Assembly: GCF_019049325.1 (NCBI RefSeq)
Contig: NZ_JAGMUO010000097.1
Location: forward strand, 124,001 to 188,000
Reading direction: 5' to 3'
DNA: 64,000 bases
Source: Streptomyces sp. AC512_CC834
GTDB taxonomy: Bacteria; Actinomycetota; Actinomycetes; Streptomycetales; Streptomycetaceae
Shown: positions 62,906 through 64,000 of the stretch, piece by piece
Numbering within the stretch: position 1 is the stretch's first letter
How the letters are laid out: each line of letters starts with the position of its first letter
Made by a program: the position numbers and the translations under genes
Notes under the pieces: model-generated
What the model was told of the DNA's origin: nothing
Databases searched by the model: none
Seen by the model: only the letters and a program-made list of their open reading frames with translations

Positions 62906-63551
62906 CCGTGACGTGCGGACGGTCCCGCCCCGGCCCGCCGGATTCCCGCGTTTCACTCCCGCGGAGCGCTGGGTCCACCAGGCCACCGCCCTCCTGGCCG
63001 GGGTGTGCATCGCCACCGCGGCCTGCCTGTACATCTCGCCCCTCGCCGAACTCGTCGGCCGCCGCAGGCTGGTGGTCACGGTGCACGAGTGGTCCGGGAT
63101 CGCACTCCCGCTGCCGGTACTGCTGGGCCTCGCCTCCCGTGCGCTGCGCTTCGACCTGGGACGCCTCAACCGCTTCGGCACCCACGACCGGCGCTGGCTG
63201 AGGGCCGCCCTGAGACGGCAGGGGACGTCAATGATCCCCTCGGGCAAGTTCAACGCGGGTCAGAAGGTCTACGCGGCCTGGACCGCGGGTGCCGGTCTCG
63301 TCATGGTGGGGACCGGCCTCCTGCTCTGGTTCCCGGACCTCGTGTCGCTGTCGCTCCGGACGGGGGCGACGTTCGTCCACGACTGGCTCGCCCTGGCGAT
63401 CGGGGTGGTCGTGGCCGGTCACATCTGGCGGGCCGCCCGTGACCCGGGCGCCCTCGAGGGCATGTGGCGCGGGTCGGTGTCACGGGAGTGGGCGGATCGG
63501 GAGCACCGGTTGTGGCGGCGGGAGATGGACGGGGAGCCGGAGTCGGACTGA
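62889..63551 (+). CDS. Cytochrome b/b6-type membrane subunit (MsrQ-like)
   Basis: 220 residues from ATG 62889 (GTG 62883 possible). About four membrane segments: ATALLAGVCIATAACLYISP, LPVLLGLASRA, AAWTAGAGLVMVGTGLLLWF and WLALAIGVVVAGHIW; haem-ligand His candidates in RWVHQATA, VTVHEWSG, FVHDWLA and AGHIWR. Formate-dehydrogenase-gamma/cytochrome b561 type rather than true MsrQ. Passes quinol electrons to the molybdoenzyme. Overlaps its gene by 17 bases. Confidence 0.82.
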   Translation: MPPPSDRDVRTVPPRPAGFPRFTPAERWVHQATALLAGVCIATAACLYISPLAELVGRRRLVVTVHEWSGIALPLPVLLGLASRALRFDLGRLNRFGTHDRRWLRAALRRQGTSMIPSGKFNAGQKVYAAWTAGAGLVMVGTGLLLWFPDLVSLSLRTGATFVHDWLALAIGVVVAGHIWRAARDPGALEGMWRGSVSREWADREHRLWRREMDGEPESD

Positions 63552-63578
63552 CTCCGGCCGCCGGGCCACCGACCGCGC

Positions 63579-64000
63579 TCAGACCGTGTGCTGGTACGCC
63601 GGGTAGGTCAGGTAACCGGCGTCCCCGCCCTGGTAGTACGTGGCCTCGTCCACCGGCGCGACGGGCAGTCCCGTGCGCAGTCGCTCGACCAGGTCGGGGT
63701 TGGCGATGAAGCCGCGGCCGAAGCTGATGAGGTCCGCTCCGAGCCCGAGCCAGTGATCGGCGTCCTCCCGCCCGGTCTGCTTCGGCCCCATCGGGAGCAC
63801 CGGGTTCATGATGAGGGCGCCCGGCCAGGCGCGGCGCAGGCCGACCAGTACGTCCTCGTCGGCGGTGGCCTCGACGTGGACGTAGGCGAGGTCGAGGCGC
63901 GACAACTCGGTCAGCAGCTCGGCGTAGAGCTCGGGCACGTCGCTCTCCTCGACGCCCCAGAACGTGCCCGCCGGGGAGAGGCGGATGCCGGTCCTGGCGG
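63579..64000 (-). CDS. Old Yellow Enzyme family (alkene reductase), 5' end cut by window edge
   Basis: About 140 C-terminal residues: GIRLSPAGTFWGVEESDVPE, LDLAYVHVEATADEDV, ADHWLGLGADLISFGRGFIANPDLVERL and the typical end TYYQGGDAGYLTYPAYQHTV. FMN-binding TIM-barrel reducing activated alkenes with NAD(P)H. The strand and position say nothing about operon partners. Confidence 0.88.
   Translation of the reverse strand, partial: ARTGIRLSPAGTFWGVEESDVPELYAELLTELSRLDLAYVHVEATADEDVLVGLRRAWPGALIMNPVLPMGPKQTGREDADHWLGLGADLISFGRGFIANPDLVERLRTGLPVAPVDEATYYQGGDAGYLTYPAYQHTV

Overview
The window comes from the chromosome of a high-GC actinomycete, almost certainly a Streptomyces. The evidence is the strongly G/C-biased third codon positions in every real gene, frequent GTG starts, many ATGA/GTGA start-stop overlaps, many TetR/LysR/GntR/ROK regulators next to catabolic enzymes, Hanks-type kinases, Tat-like signals and a typical actinomycete sulfur leader peptide. 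I see no rRNA, tRNA, CRISPR array, transposase or phage genes. It reads as accessory chromosome: short regulator-plus-enzyme modules, with several decayed genes between them.

Layout. 1-2945: amino-sugar/galactitol-type module (AgaS-like sugar isomerase, partial, and a GatZ/KbaZ-like aldolase subunit) facing a GntR/HutC regulator across two palindromes. 2959-5132: ComB-like phosphatase, then a TetR/SDR divergent pair; the SDR lacks its catalytic tyrosine. 5133-5757: jumbled glycoside-hydrolase debris. 5758-8275: ROK regulator and a Gfo/Idh/MocA dehydrogenase. 8315-14512: four regulator-enzyme modules (WYL/hydrolase, VOC, TetR/serine hydrolase, TetR/SDR/VOC). 14700-20474: a receptor kinase with a SecD-like outer domain, a secreted EEP phosphodiesterase, LysR, and a TetR/amidase pair. 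20490-25741: a lipoprotein and two tandem fusions of a Ser/Thr kinase to a solute-binding protein. 25950-29552: HhH membrane protein, a wrecked alanyl-tRNA synthetase paralogue, and an NhaA-DsbA fusion antiporter.

29790-32660: sodium:solute symporter and AnmK (anhydro-MurNAc kinase), a likely wall-recycling pair. 32687-35372: aldo/keto reductase and a rifampin monooxygenase (rox) preceded by a near-perfect rifamycin-associated element. 35455-41291: a coherent acid-sugar catabolic locus (DeoR, GntP permease, SAF-domain oxidoreductase, DUF1537 kinase, OtnC-type decarboxylase) around one divergent promoter. 41299-46638: darcynin, NmrA-like protein, LysR, DUF1152 protein, catalase.

46645-57278: a sulfur-acquisition region. 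A cupin and an Rrf2 regulator are divergent; a frameshifted DsbA-like gene follows; then a palindromic operator, a 24-codon Cys-rich leader peptide, and a nine-unit run: Opp/Dpp-type ABC importer (five genes), an LLM flavin monooxygenase, a truncated LLM remnant, an alpha/beta hydrolase and an SsuE-type FMN reductase. An identical 11-mer lies in front of rrf2/cupin and of the leader peptide, suggesting common control. 57378-64000: GPP34 protein, frameshifted nucleotidyltransferase-like gene, PAP2 phosphatase behind an ECF sigma factor, a Met/His-rich membrane protein facing an MsrP/MsrQ-like molybdoenzyme-cytochrome b pair, and a partial Old Yellow Enzyme.

The most distinctive points are: the kinase-receptor fusions, which carry an internal twin-arginine motif at the membrane segment; the kinase with a SecD-type sensor; the RAE-controlled rox; the acid-sugar locus of unknown substrate; and the shared operator in the sulfur region.
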